A stretch of 64,000 nucleotides of DNA from Protonemura montana (lineage: Eukaryota > Arthropoda > Insecta > Plecoptera > Nemouridae), in assembly GCA_947568835.1 (NCBI GenBank), contig OX387607.1:2232001-2296000 (forward strand), written 5' to 3'. Shown piece by piece: positions 12,871 through 24,894 of this stretch. The translations under genes and the position numbers were made by a program. Numbering within the stretch: position 1 is the first letter of the stretch; the number at the start of each line of letters is the position of its first letter. The notes under the pieces were generated by a model that was given only the letters and a program-made list of their open reading frames with translations, was not told the origin of the DNA and did not search any database.

Positions 12871-15426
12871 CAGCGCCACCTGTTGGCAGAATCTGGTACT
12901 ACCTTCTAGACGTTTAATAATTTTGATCTTTGTTCAATAGTTTGATACGTCATAGACTGGCGGTAGTTCCTGATTCTGCCAACAGGTGGCGCTGATTGAA
13001 GTTAACACTAAGTACCTACCGTTCTTATATACTTGATGCTAGACGTAGGAGCTGCACACGGGGTATAGGTGGGGTTTGGGGTCGTGGGAACGTCCCGCAA
13101 AATTGGCGGGTGCGACTGGCGCGAAGCGCCAGGAGCGCACGGCAATTTTGCTACTGTCTTAATCATTCGTCCAAAAAAAAATCCAAACCAAAAAGAGATC
13201 TGAACGTGCTTCGAACCTAGTACCTCCACGTTCTTTCGACGAGGTAATAAATTCAATCTATGACTTAAACCCCACGACCAGGCGGGCTTTTCTACCCAGT
13301 TGTATTTTTGAGATATTCAAACCTCTCTTGACTGCCATTACCTCTGGTGGTTGTTGTATATCGTATTCCAACCCATTTGGACCAGCCCGTTTGCTCGTGC
13401 GGATAAAGGCATGGAAACAAATGGTCACTTCGTCGATAGAAAGTGGAGGCACTAGGTTCGAATCACGTTCTAACCAAAACGCTGTGCGGATTTTTTTTTT
13501 TTTTTTTTTTGGGCGAATTGTTAAGACAGTAGCAAGATTGCCGTGCGCTCCTGGCGCTTCGCGCCAGTCGCACCCGCCAATTTTGCGGGACGTTCCCACG
13601 ACCCCAAACCCCACCTATACCCCGTGTGCAGCTCCTACGTCTAGCATCAAGTATATAAGAACGGTAGGTACTTAGTGTTAACTTCAATCAGCGCCACCTG
13701 TTGGCAGAATTAGGAACTACCGTCTAGACGTTTAAAAATTTTGATCTTTGTTCAATAGTTTGATACGTCATAGACTGGCGGTAGTTCCTGATTCTGCCAA
13801 CAGGTGGCGCTGATTGAAGTTAACACTAAGTACCTACCGTTCTTATATACTTGATGCTAGACGTAGGAGCTGCACACGGGGTATAGGTGGGGTTTGGGGT
13901 CGTGGGAACGTCCCGCAAAATTGGCGGGTGCGACTGGCGCGAAGCGCCAGGAGCGCACGGCAATTTTGCTACTGTCTTAATCATTCGTCCAAAAAAAAAT
14001 CCAAACCAAAAAGAGATCTGAACGTGCTTCGAACCTAGTACCTCCACGTTCTTTCGACGAGGTAATAAATTCAATCTATGACTTAAACCCCACGACCAGG
14101 CGGGCTTTTCTACCCAGTTGTATTTTTGAGATATTCAAACCTCTCTTGACTGCCATTACCTCTGGTGGTTGTTGTATATCGTATTCCAACCCATTTGGAC
14201 CAGCCCGTTTGCTCGTGCGGATAAAGGCATGGAAACAAATGGTCACTTCGTCGATAGAAAGTGGAGGCACTAGGTTCGAATCACGTTCTAACCAAAACGC
14301 TGTGCGGATTTTTTTTTTTTTTTTTTTTTTGGGCGAATTGTTAAGACAGTAGCAAGATTGCCGTGCGCTCCTGGCGCTTCGCGCCAGTCGCACCCGCCAA
14401 TTTTGCGGGACGTTCCCACGACCCCAAACCCCACCTATACCCCGTGTGCAGCTCCTACGTCTAGCATCAAGTATATAAGAACGGTAGGTACTTAGTGTTA
14501 ACTTCAATCAGCGCCACCTGTTGGCAGAATTAGGAACTACCGTCTAGACGTTTAAAAATTTTGATCTTTGTTCAATAGTTTGATACGTCATAGACTGGCG
14601 GTAGTTCCTGATTCTGCCAACAGGTGGCGCTGATTGAAGTTAACACTAAGTACCTACCGTTCTTATATACTTGATGCTAGACGTAGGAGCTGCACACGGG
14701 GTATAGGTGGGGTTTGGGGTCGTGGGAACGTCCCGCAAAATTGGCGGGTGCGACTGGCGCGAAGCGCCAGGAGCGCACGGCAATTTTGCTACTGTCTTAA
14801 TCATTCGTCCAAAAAAAAATCCAAACCAAAAAGAGGTCTGAACGTGCTTCAAACCTAGTACCTCCACGTTCTTTCGACGAGGTAATAAATTCAATCTATG
14901 ACTTAAACCCCACGACCAGGCGGGCTTTTCTGTCCAGTTGTATTTTTGAGATATTTTAACCTCTCTTGACTGCCACTACCTCTGGTGGTTGTTGTATATC
15001 GTATTCCAACCCATTTGGACCAGCCCGTTTGCTCGTGCGGATAAAGGCATGGAAGCAAATGGTCACTTCGTCGATAGAAAGTGGAGGCACTAGGTTCGAA
15101 TCACGTTCTAACCAAAACGCTGTGCGGATTTTTTTTTTTTTTTTTTTTGGGCGAATTGTTAAGACAGTAGCAAGATTGCCGTGCGCTCCTGGCGCTTCGC
15201 GCCAGTCGCACCCGCCAATTTTGCGGGACGTTCCCACGACCCCAAACCCCACCTATACCCCGTGTGCAGCTCCTACGTCTAGCATCAAGTATATAAGAAC
15301 GGTAGGTACTTAGTGTTAACTTCAATCAGCGCCACCTGTTGGCAGAATCCGGAACTACCGTCTAGACGTTTAAAAATTTTGATCTTTGTTCAATAGTTTG
15401 ATACGTCATAGACTGGCGGTAGTTCC
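12871..15426. repeat. Tandem array of an 818-820 bp palindromic unit (about 3.1 copies)
   Basis: CAGCGCCACCTGTTGGCAGA recurs at 12871, 13689, 14509 and 15327, giving three full units and a partial fourth. In each unit a left arm of about 210 bases (from about 12965 in unit 1) is repeated as a near-perfect reverse complement (13499-13710). The loop of about 320 bases holds a second, diverged inverted pair with a tRNA B-box-like GGTTCGAATC and a poly-T run. Each unit thus looks like two tRNA-derived elements head to head. Units 1 and 2 are nearly identical; unit 3 has a few substitutions. Open frames inside are repeat shadows. Confidence 0.93.
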
Positions 15427-15454
15427 TTACGCACCCGGGCGTGCCACCCGTATC

Positions 15455-15745
15455 CTGCGTTGTCTCCTACGTCTAGCACCAAGTATATAGGAACGATTAT
15501 AATGAGTGTTAAGCATCATAAGCACCACCTGTTGGCAGGATTTTGTACTATACTCTGGACTTTTAAAAATTGAAGACATTTGCCAAGTCTGATTTTTAAT
15601 CTAATTGATTAACTAATCGGAAAATAACTTGGAAATACAGCAGGAAAAAACATTTTTGTCTAAAGTGTAGTACAAAATCCTGTCAACAGGTGGCGCTGAT
15701 GATGCGTAACACTCATTATTATCGTTCCTTTACGCTTGATGCTAG
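15455..15745. mobile_element. Older foldback element related to the 818-bp unit
   Basis: Two inverted arms of about 85 bases: CTCCTACGTCTAGCACCAAG at the left and its diverged reverse complement ending near CTTGATGCTAGACC at the right. Both carry the CACCTGTTGGCAG motif of the tandem unit. The interior (about 15555-15655) is AT-rich and unrelated. Arm divergence makes this an older copy, probably a MITE. Confidence 0.75.
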
Positions 15746-16034
15746 ACCTAAGGGCCAGCGCCAGAGTATGGCACCGTCGTCCTGGGTGTCCAAGTTGTGT
15801 TATACGACAGTCTATTCATACATAGCGAAAGATCCAGGATGAGTAAACTGTACAAGACTTCGAACGTATTTTTTATTTCGTACGATGATGGGCAATACTG
15901 AAGCTGATATTTATTATGTTTCGTCGAAATATCTTTTATTGGAAATCATGGAGGCAGTGTTTAAGATATTTTTCGGATTTTTTGACGGAGTTGTCACAGT
16001 TAAACAGTTTTTGTATCCCAAAAAAACATATCTC

Positions 16035-16120
16035 GGAGAGCCGGTCTTGTGGTCGAGCGGTTTATGTGGGTGCATCAGGTATCAAACGTCCTGCGTTCGA
16101 ACCTCGTTGTCTATATCTTT
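16035..16120 (+). mobile_element. tRNA-Ser/Leu-like SINE head
   Basis: A-box-like GTGGTCGAGCGG and B-box GCGTTCGAACC at tRNA spacing, followed by a T-run. The acceptor stem does not pair, so this is a tRNA-derived SINE or relic and not a functional tRNA gene. Confidence 0.5.
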
Positions 16121-16535
16121 TTTTAATCACACCAATCATCCTCCAGGGCAAGAAAAAAATTCCAAATTATGCTTTAGTTCCTAGCCTGGCTACCAGAGGG
16201 TGATAGCATCGACGAAACAATATTGGCTATGGTGGGGAACGCTAAATGAAAAGATGGCTTCTGTTACTAAAAGAAAATGTTACTTAAGTACGAAAAATTA
16301 TGTACGATATTATTATTATAACGATCTTAAAATTATAACGATATTAATATATAGTATATTATAAATAAATAAAGTAAATACATAAGAAGAAGAAGGAAAA
16401 AGGGGGAAAAAGAATTATAATTATATAATCATGCGACATAGATACAGAAGGTAACAAACATCACCACAAACAATATAACGAAGATAACGTACACTAATAC
16501 CACCAACATTACCGACAGCAATACCAACATCAACA

Positions 16536-16605
16536 TTTTTGACGCCATTAGACCAGTGCCGCAGGGCCAGTTGTCAAAACAGTGCGTCGTTAAACACCAC
16601 AAATA
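16536..16605 (+). mobile_element. 3' tail of a 5S-derived SINE
   Basis: GCCATTAGACCAGTGCCGCA through CAGTGCGTCGTTAAACACCACAAATAATAATAA matches the 3' end of the family at 42690-43200, here on the plus strand. The 5' part is missing. Confidence 0.75.
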
Positions 16606-16611
16606 ATAATA

Positions 16612-16672
16612 ACCAACATCACCAACATCACCATCAGCACCATCACCACCACCACCACCACCACCACCACGA
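16612..16672. repeat. CAC/CAT-rich simple repeat
   Basis: A run of CACCAT and CAC triplets. The poly-His frame across it is an artefact. Confidence 0.85.
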
Positions 16673-17340
16673 TATCAACCATGCGCTAATAGAGAAAGAA
16701 GGTTTCGCTTCTACACAATGTGTAAATGCCGGACCGGACCCCAACACCAAGCAGTGCTGGGGCACTCAGCCACTCCAAAAATATGGGCTTTCACCAGTTG
16801 CCACGATCTGACGCGAAAATGCAAGCCTTGAAGCCCGACTGGAGGAACGCCAGTCGAACCCCGTTGTTCGAAGGCAGGTCTCCTGGTCAACCATACCAAA
16901 CAAGTATCACCGAAACAGCAGTCGAGTTAAAGCACATTGTGATCCCAAACGCAATCTGTTGGATATCAAATGTACTTGATCAATTAAAATGTCGATAAAT
17001 CACGGCCATCGGTCGGTAACCCGTGTACCCACCTTGCTGAGCTGCCAACCTTGAAGCTATAAAATAACGGAATCGTGCCCATAATAGCCCATCGTGTTCG
17101 GGGGTGCAAACTACTCCATAGACCACAGTATGGGCGAATCTGCAAAAATCAAGAATAAACGTAAGAAACGTAAAAAACGTCCATTGATTTTTCAATATTT
17201 TTTGAGTGGAAATTGAAGTGACTACACACCCAACGCCTGGACTGTAAACACGACGTCAGTGCACACGTGTACGATGAGTGGCCTACCCATCAGGATTCAC
17301 ACATAAATATTACTGCCAGAAGTGATTTCTTTACATCTTG

Positions 17341-17415
17341 TCCTCGTAGCGCAGTGGGATGGTCGTGAGTTCCATTGCGTGGGGTCCGCAGTTCGCTTCC
17401 CGGCATCTCCTACTT
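17341..17415 (+). mobile_element. tRNA-derived SINE head
   Basis: A-box TAGCGCAGTGGG and B-box-like CAGTTCGCTTCC about 40 bases apart. The ends do not form an acceptor stem. A related B-box piece occurs near 11140. Confidence 0.5.
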
Positions 17416-17654
17416 TTGTCTTTCAAAGCCCTTCACCTGGAACATGGATCAAGTGAAGGGATGGGGAGAGATGATCCGAAATATAACTATCATGATTTTT
17501 TTTACCAAGTCTAAAATCAAGTGTTTATATACGACTTCCACCAACCTGTTGCCATCAGGGCAGCGTGGCTCAATGATAACAAGTACTGGCTATTGCAACA
17601 TTGAGACAACATAATCAAATGACTATAACTTAAAAAATTTTTTTTTAAACTTCC

Positions 17655-17745
17655 TTATTGTAAATGGGGCCCCAGGGGCCCCGACCGGCTGGAGGCCCCG
17701 GCGGCATTTGCCGCCTGGCTGCCCTGGCCAGTCCGACACTGATGT
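17655..17745 (-). mobile_element. hAT-like terminus, opposite orientation to 11711
   Basis: On the minus strand it reads CAGTGTCGGACTGGCCAGGG, then GCCGCCGGGGCC and GGGGCCCC, matching the end at 11711. The two ends are 6 kb apart with no coding sequence between them, so they more likely belong to two separate non-autonomous copies. Confidence 0.4.
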
Positions 17746-18125
17746 TGGATGGATGTCGTATTCCAACGGTAAAATGGTTCCACCGTCGAGTGGATTCAAT
17801 CCAGGTAGCGCATGCATTTGACGTTCCCGACGCAGCGACTTTACCATTGAGCCAAGCAGACGACCATACACAGTGGGGAAAGATGCCTGTATTTGAATTT
17901 CATGTTTGAAAACCCGGCCTACTGGGAAGGTACATGACATCGAGCACACCTTCTGTTTAGTTCTGCAAAAGAAACAGTTAAAAAAAAAAGTATTTCGGAC
18001 TATGTTTTTCGCCATCCCATCAATGGTGTCCTCCAGGTCACAAAATTTAGTGGCGCAGGGAGTTGAACTGAATACCTCTCGTACCGTAGAACCAGATCAT
18101 CCAACAGCGAGCTACGATAGCTAAT
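17745..18125 (-). mobile_element. Two tRNA-derived relics
   Basis: On the minus strand, TTGGCTCAATGGTAAAGTCG with GGATTGAATCC (about 17760-17865), and TAGCTCGCTGTTGGATGATC with CAGTTCAACTCC (about 18045-18120). Both have A-box/B-box layout without a closed acceptor stem. Confidence 0.45.
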
Positions 18126-18129
18126 CTGT

Positions 18130-21100
18130 GTTTACGGATGTATTAGACAAGTGATGCAATTTCTCGACAGTAATATTCCAGTCACCCCTTTCTGAATAAA
18201 AAAACAGCAAACCGGTAGAGATTAGAACTAGAGATCAATGGATAACGTAGATGAAGAAGCGACCTTTCCAATCAGCCATCGAGACGAGTCATAGCGAAAG
18301 GGGAAATAACAGAAAGTTGAATAGCAAAAGAGAGGGCCTCAGAGTACGACAAATACAAGAAATTACTTAAAAGTATTCTCTGCAACGAACATTTCTGCAA
18401 GCATTTTACTCACACAAGAATTTGTTACATTTCACTTACCTTATCCTGTGCAGCAGAAAGCTGCGCGACCGGCCTGTGCATATTATTTGCATAAATACTG
18501 TTCATATTAATGCATTGGCTAACAGTGGATTTTTTTTCTCACAAACTTAAAAAGTGCCAAACATAAAAGTTTGCACCAGCCAAGATACTTTCAAGAAAAA
18601 CTTTTCCTGAAAGTTTCAGCTAGTTATTACTTATTAGAACGTATAGTATAGTTATGAACTTCTAAACTCTCGGTAGTGAGCACTTGCTTGCTTTTTGACG
18701 CTTGGATGAACGGTGGATTTTTTCTTCTCGTGAACCTGTACTATGCCAACAATATAATTTCGCAGCAGTCAATATACATCTATGAGAAACTTTTAGTAAA
18801 AATATGGATTGTTTTTGAAGAAACAGATTTTTGTTATAGTCGTTTTAAAAAACATGTATGAAGAGGGTGTATCCAACATTCTGTTGAGGGTTTTCCAAAA
18901 TTATGAAACTGTTTTGACTAGTTATAAGTTAAGTTATAAATGTTCTTTCTAGCGCTGAAAACTGCAAGTATTTAACTTGAACAGTTTTTTAGATATCGGC
19001 TAGAATATAAAACTGTGCACGCTTGGACTGCTAAAAGAGCCCAACTTTGAGTTACATAACATTTACACAATACATTTGTAAATTTGGTGACTTGTGTAAC
19101 AAATTCTGAAATTTTGATTAGAGTCAAATGACTCTATGACTCTAAATGTGGAATGACTCATAAGTGCAAAGTGACTTTACCGTAATCAGAAAGTGTACAG
19201 GAGTGACATGTCTAAATTAAACAAAACGTTGCTAGGTTCACCGTACTCTATCCGTACCGTATTGGTACAGAGACTTCGTGCTCTATCCAAGTACAGCACC
19301 ATCGGTAGACAGCGGCAAGACAAGACATGTACGAGAAGGATTGGGTGGAACAAGGGTTGTAGATGCAAACAGATAAAAGCGAGAAAAATTCGGGAACAGA
19401 GTTGACTGCGGCATCGTTACTCAAGGCAAGTTCCGGTAAATATGCCCTGCGTAAGCAGTGATTTTGATTGATTCAGCATCATTGGATTAGAAAAATTCTA
19501 GAAGTGGTGATTAGTACACTCGAATAACGTCAAGAAGAAAGAGTAGAGTTGTCTTAGAAGAGTAACCACCACGAAATTGGTGGGAATTAAAATGTTGTTG
19601 AAAAGAACTAAATTAACCACAAAGAATTAACTTACCTGCATTTTGTTATATTCCTGCTCGTAGACCTAGTGAAACAAAGTGACAATAATCAATTGGCAAA
19701 AAAACAACTAATTTTCCCAACATTTTGCAACTTATGCCTTTTACGGAGCACAAAGGTTATAAAGGTCAGCTTTCACCTTTGATGCAGCGACAGCCAAAGG
19801 TCACAGCATATCGGAAAAAATTTGTTGACTTCTACTTGCATTTCAGTAATATTTTTTCAAAATTAAATATGCTTCTTCTACCAAATAATATTTCACAAAT
19901 AATATTTCACTGGCTTTGTTTATTTGGATTTTAAACACAACGGGTAACATTTACATTTGACACCAAATTGTATTTCCTCTCTTTGACAGGAAATACTTAA
20001 AACATTATCATTATCAAATACTTTAACATGTTTTTTTTCAGTTTTTCTTCTATCAATTTTTGTTTCATTGTTTTGCCGTAGACATTTCCAAAGTTCCTCC
20101 CACTTGCAAATCCAAACAGCCCAAATGCTTTTGTAGATATTGAGAAGGTTCTGCTAAATTACAGAAAATATCTTCCACTGTCAACCATTCCACTCACAAC
20201 TTGATATGCAACATGTGACACATTAATAGTTTCACTACATTTTTAACATACCAATTGACAAACAATTATTTTTCAACTGCAATGTAACATGTTATGGCTT
20301 TCTTTACCACAAGCGAACGATTCCAAACGTTAAATTAATCACTCTAAATACTCATTGACCAAATTATTGAGATATTTTAGATGATTTTCTAATCGATTTC
20401 AAATGAAAAATCGCAGCCAATATTTGTTTGTCAATTTCATTACATAATATCACGTTTATTTTACATATTTAGACATTAACTGCATCTCGTTTTAGATGTT
20501 TGGTTCTTGCCTACTGCAGGTGTTGCTAATTATCAAATGCCTTGCTAATTTACACAGATGCTAAACATTGGCACAAATATTTCCGTACAAAACTTTCGCC
20601 AATATATTTCAAAATGTTCAATAATTGAATAATTTTGAATGAATCTGAAGCTTGTTAAAAAAAATAATGTGTATTATTTTTCGAAGATTCCAAATGAGCA
20701 GGTAAAAAAATGCATAAAGGATTTACAAATTTTATGCAAAGGTTTTTTTTCTTGGAGCACTATCCAGGGATTGCAGCTATTCCGTAACTTATATAACCGT
20801 GAGACGAGGGAAAAGTGGTAACGAAAATACCACATTCTCCAGCCGTCGATGAAGTATTTCAACAATCTCATCGTTGGAAAGAGAAATCACGGAACAACAT
20901 CACCTTGGCTGAGTTTCCCATCTATTTACTGTCAGCTTTACAAAATAAAGGCCCAAAGAATCCTCTGCTAGATCTGCTTTTCTACCCAGTCTTACGCTCT
21001 GCCCAATGGAATCAGTCCAAATCATGCCGACTGCTGATCGTGAGCTTTCCACTGATTACCGAGTTATCTGATAATCAACGTGTTCTTATGAATAACACAG

Positions 21101-23926
21101 ACACATTGCAGACAATTTACAAGTAAGTTATTACAGAATCTTAGTTGGCTAAACATTTAATATCAAGAAATTATTACAAGAAACTCGAGCGTTACCAGTT
21201 AAGTGTATGTTAGGTAAACAAAGAAGTGATACATGTTGCATTCTACAAATTTGCAGTAAAATACCAATGATGTTAAGTTGGATTTGCTCATGCAGTTGTA
21301 GCAAATACTCATAAATAAAGTCACGATGATGCAATCATTCAATTATGTGATTTTGTGTGAAATTTGCCTCCGGAGTATTTAAGTTAATACTGGTCTATCC
21401 CTAACCTGGATGTTAGTATCTGGTATTTGAAGTATGTCCTGGGTAGAGTAACATATTGAAAATATAGGTACAGGTCATTGTCGATATTTTGTGAAGATAC
21501 CACTTGATCGAATTATTCCTGAATCCAAATGTTCTGATTTCTACTGAAGCTACTTTTTGCAAATGTATTTTCAGATTTTTTTCTCCACAATTATTCGACG
21601 TTGAGAAGAATTCAGTTTCTCAAACTTTCTCGAGCGGGTTCTTTAATTGCAACAATGAGTGGTCTACATTCTATTTGCTTATTAACATTTGCATCTAATT
21701 GCTCAAGTACTTCGATTGATTTAGTAAGTTTACAAATATAATTATTACAGAAATCTTGTGGCTCGTAATTAAAATATCGACTGAGCATTCTTTATGGGTC
21801 GGATAACCACCTTCGGATTAAAATGAAATGCTTTTCATATTTGATTCCAAAATAGTTGAGCAAGTCAGTGCCAATAGTTATGCTTATGGTAGTATTGATG
21901 TTTTGAACGCTTAGCTGATTGTGCTGTCAATTTTTAAAAATATCAAACAAAACTTTGACTCATCAAAAATTTTAGCTCTAAAATAGCTATTCAAAATGCA
22001 CATAGCTGACGTACCTGTTATAAAGTATAAAACCGGGCAAGTGCCAAAAAGATGGTGAATGAATTCGGTAAACAAATAAGGAAACGCAACTTACCGATGC
22101 CGAAACGGATAATTGGGGAAAACAGAGAGAGGTACTTGAAGACATTGAGACGTTTATTATTATATAACGAAGGCAGAAGCCGAAATGCTATATTAATATT
22201 AATATTCTGCAATAGACATTCTCTACTACTGTCATGTTGCCTTTCCTATTTTCCTTTCCCCATTCGTGTTTTCAAAAAATTGCGTCCGAGTGATTTGAAT
22301 ACCAAAACAAAAACTAGCTGCAATAAGTTAGTCGAAAAATAACTTCCACCAATGAAAGTAAATAGACGGACCAATCGAAGAAATTTATCGTTGCTCGTCA
22401 ACAAAGTAGCAGTTGAGAAAAAAGAGAAGTCGTCAAGTTCTACGTAAGAATCGTGCAACCAGATTCCAAGTTAAAAAAAAAAGGAAAACTATGGTCTATA
22501 AGAAATAATTAGCTAAAAAAGTTCAGTAGGTAGCATAAAAATACAGGACCCTTGAAGTAATATACTAAGTTATGTAAGAAAAGTGCTACACTGAATTAAT
22601 AACAAATAGCTTGCTATTTAAGGAGCTAAAGAGAATTTACTCGAGAATTTTAAAACTGTTTATTCAGTTTGACGAATCTGCTAACCCAGATATTCCATAT
22701 TAATTTCTCTGGCGGTTAGTTTCGTATTATAAGTGATAACCATCAGCAAGAAAGCACGGTTTTACGAACAAAGCATTAACTAAGGGCCCTGCAAAGCAAT
22801 GAAACAGTTAATACCAATAACAGAACTTGAAAATCCACAAGACACAATTACTCGAATGGAAACTACTTTACATTAAAACGTTAGTTTGGCAACATATTTT
22901 GAAGCACAGCGATGACAAAACAGAAGTGCTGCCTATTAAATGTTAGGCAAGCATTGCTCTACAGACATTGAGCCAGTGGTACGATAACGAAGGGTGTGCT
23001 AGCCAGTTTACGCAGAGGTCGCTTAAAGCATCGCAGCGATGATTCGCAAAATGTGCACAGGGTTTAAGTAGTCAAAGAGACTGAGCTCCTCTTCACTGTA
23101 AAAGATTGAAATCCAATTAAAGGTTAGAGTTAAGCGTAGGATTAGCAGCTACGAACATTAGTTTCAAAGAAAGAAGGGAAATATTGCTAGTTGGATTACA
23201 TAGAAGATGAAAGTAATTAGGTGGACTTTTGAGTATCTATTTAAAATGTATCATAATATTTATCAAAAATTTTAACTCATGCAACAGTAGCATGCATTTG
23301 AAGGGATTTTATTTAAGTTTAGGTAACAGTTTAAAATTTCAAAAGATCTTTACAGCATGCAGCTTTTTGTACCATGCGTTTAATTGACATTGATATAGAT
23401 GTTGAAATCCACGAGTGGTAAGAAAAATGAGGATTTCACAATGTTACCTGATCGAGTTCTTATTTTTTAAGTCACTTCATTGCAATCTTAGAATTCCATG
23501 GGCAAACACAGGACAAAACGTAAACCTACTCGACTACCAACGTTGGAAATTAATTGAACCAGCGGCATGCACCTTATTTACGCCGAGAGTGGCACGCGGG
23601 ACAGAACAATACACCAAAGCAACATATGGCAACGAGCAAATTTTCTCAAACAATCTTACCAGAAAAAATTATTGTTATTTTTCAAATTTGAATAGCACTT
23701 TTAAAACCTAGCAAAAAATATAAATCTTAAGCAAGTAATAGTCAGCTCAATTGTCATCAATATTGAGTTCCAACAATTAATAACTAAAATTGTGACAATT
23801 TGCAAGTCTACATGTTTTTAATTCTGAAAAAAATCAGCAAGTCACGAGGCAAAACATCAACATTAACGTAGACTACTGATACATAGATACAGCACAGCGC
23901 GTGAGATAGATATTTTAGTTATCTTC
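18130..23926. other. AT-rich gene-poor stretch
   Basis: Nearly 6 kb without a supported gene. The only part with exon character is 20803-21123: an open frame on the plus strand, preceded by TGA at 20800-20802 and ending at a strong donor (AA|GTAAGTT). Its residues (for example FPIYLLSALQNKGPKNPLL) match no family I know, and no matching upstream acceptor or partner exon was found. Confidence 0.5.
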
Positions 23927-24894
23927 TTAATTAAGCTGGCCAGCAGTAATTATATCTCGTAATGCATCGAACCTTCCCTGGACCTGCTTCATTTGGTCGC
24001 GTAAAGACAGAGTCAACTCTTTCTGCAGCTCTTGCACTTGGCTGATCTCTCTCTTCAGGCTCTCATATTCTTCTTTCATGCTGTTTACGCCGTTCAGCAG
24101 TTTCAAAACAGAAACCTTGGAGAGAAGTACATTTTCATTGATGGCAAAGTTTTGTTTTGCAGGCAATTAAAAATAATGGCACAACCTAGGAAGGTAGATT
24201 TAAATAGCAGACATTAAGATATCAATTTAATCTTGCCAACGAAACTGGGAGAAATAAAGTTGGGCAGGGTAACTAGAAACACTGATGTAGGAGTTATTAC
24301 TAAAAATTAGAGAGTCTCAGTCATAATACTGACTCAAGGTAGCAATTTTAAGTTATGGATACAAGTTTTTGAGTCCTGTCATGTCTTGTCACATGATCAA
24401 AAGAACAGAAAAACTGCAAAATCATACACATTTATAAATTAAAGAAGCTCTAGAAATGCTATGGCAACAGGCTGAAACTAGCTAATTGCTACCTAAATAG
24501 TTAGGTAGATACCAAGCTGTGAGATGTAACATTATTGATTGGTTTAAGAATGGTACCATAGATGGTACCTAGATAATTCAGAGATGTGAAATCGACAGAA
24601 TAACGTACCTCCGTTGCTGGTTCGTCGGATTCGCTAAACTCTCTGCCGTACTGGTCCAATTTATAAGCAATCATATCGAGCCGTGAATCGGTTTTTTGGA
24701 CCTAAAATAGAAAAAAAAATATTGCGGTCTACTCATGCAAAACAAGTTGTTTTGAGGGGGCGGACATTGCCCTGAAATCCACTTTCCCACTAACAGTTGA
24801 AAAAGCATTATCTCTGAATAATCAAAAACAAGGCAGCATGACAACTACACTAAAATCTTACCGATTGCTCGAGATTAGTGAGTGCTGTCTCCAT
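23927..24894 (-). CDS. SKA2-like spindle and kinetochore-associated protein
   Basis: Small helical protein, 104 residues, from three minus-strand exons: 24894-24862, 24701-24609 and 24115-23927 (stop TAA), all joined at phase 0 with donors GTAAGA and GTACGT and acceptors TTTTAG and CCAAG. It reads METALTNLEQS, then VQKTDSRLDMIAYKLD, then VSVLKLLNGVNSMKEEYESL and a coiled-coil tail. The order LE..QK..S.LD.I.Y.L followed by LK.L..V.S...Y..L is that of SKA2, the partner of SKA1 and SKA3 in the complex that holds kinetochores on microtubule ends; human SKA2 is 121 residues. It lies head to head with the GT92 gene. Other short coiled-coil proteins cannot be fully excluded. Confidence 0.68.

Noticed and set aside
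12996-15325. Repeated 74-143 codon frames in the palindromic array
   Set aside because: Same frames recur in each unit and in both arms; they run through the poly-T and tRNA-like parts and show no protein family.
16539-16811. Histidine-rich plus-strand frame
   Set aside because: Starts in a SINE tail and runs through a CAC simple repeat.
16035-18125. Functional tRNA genes
   Set aside because: A- and B-boxes are present but acceptor stems do not pair and anticodon arms are not intact.
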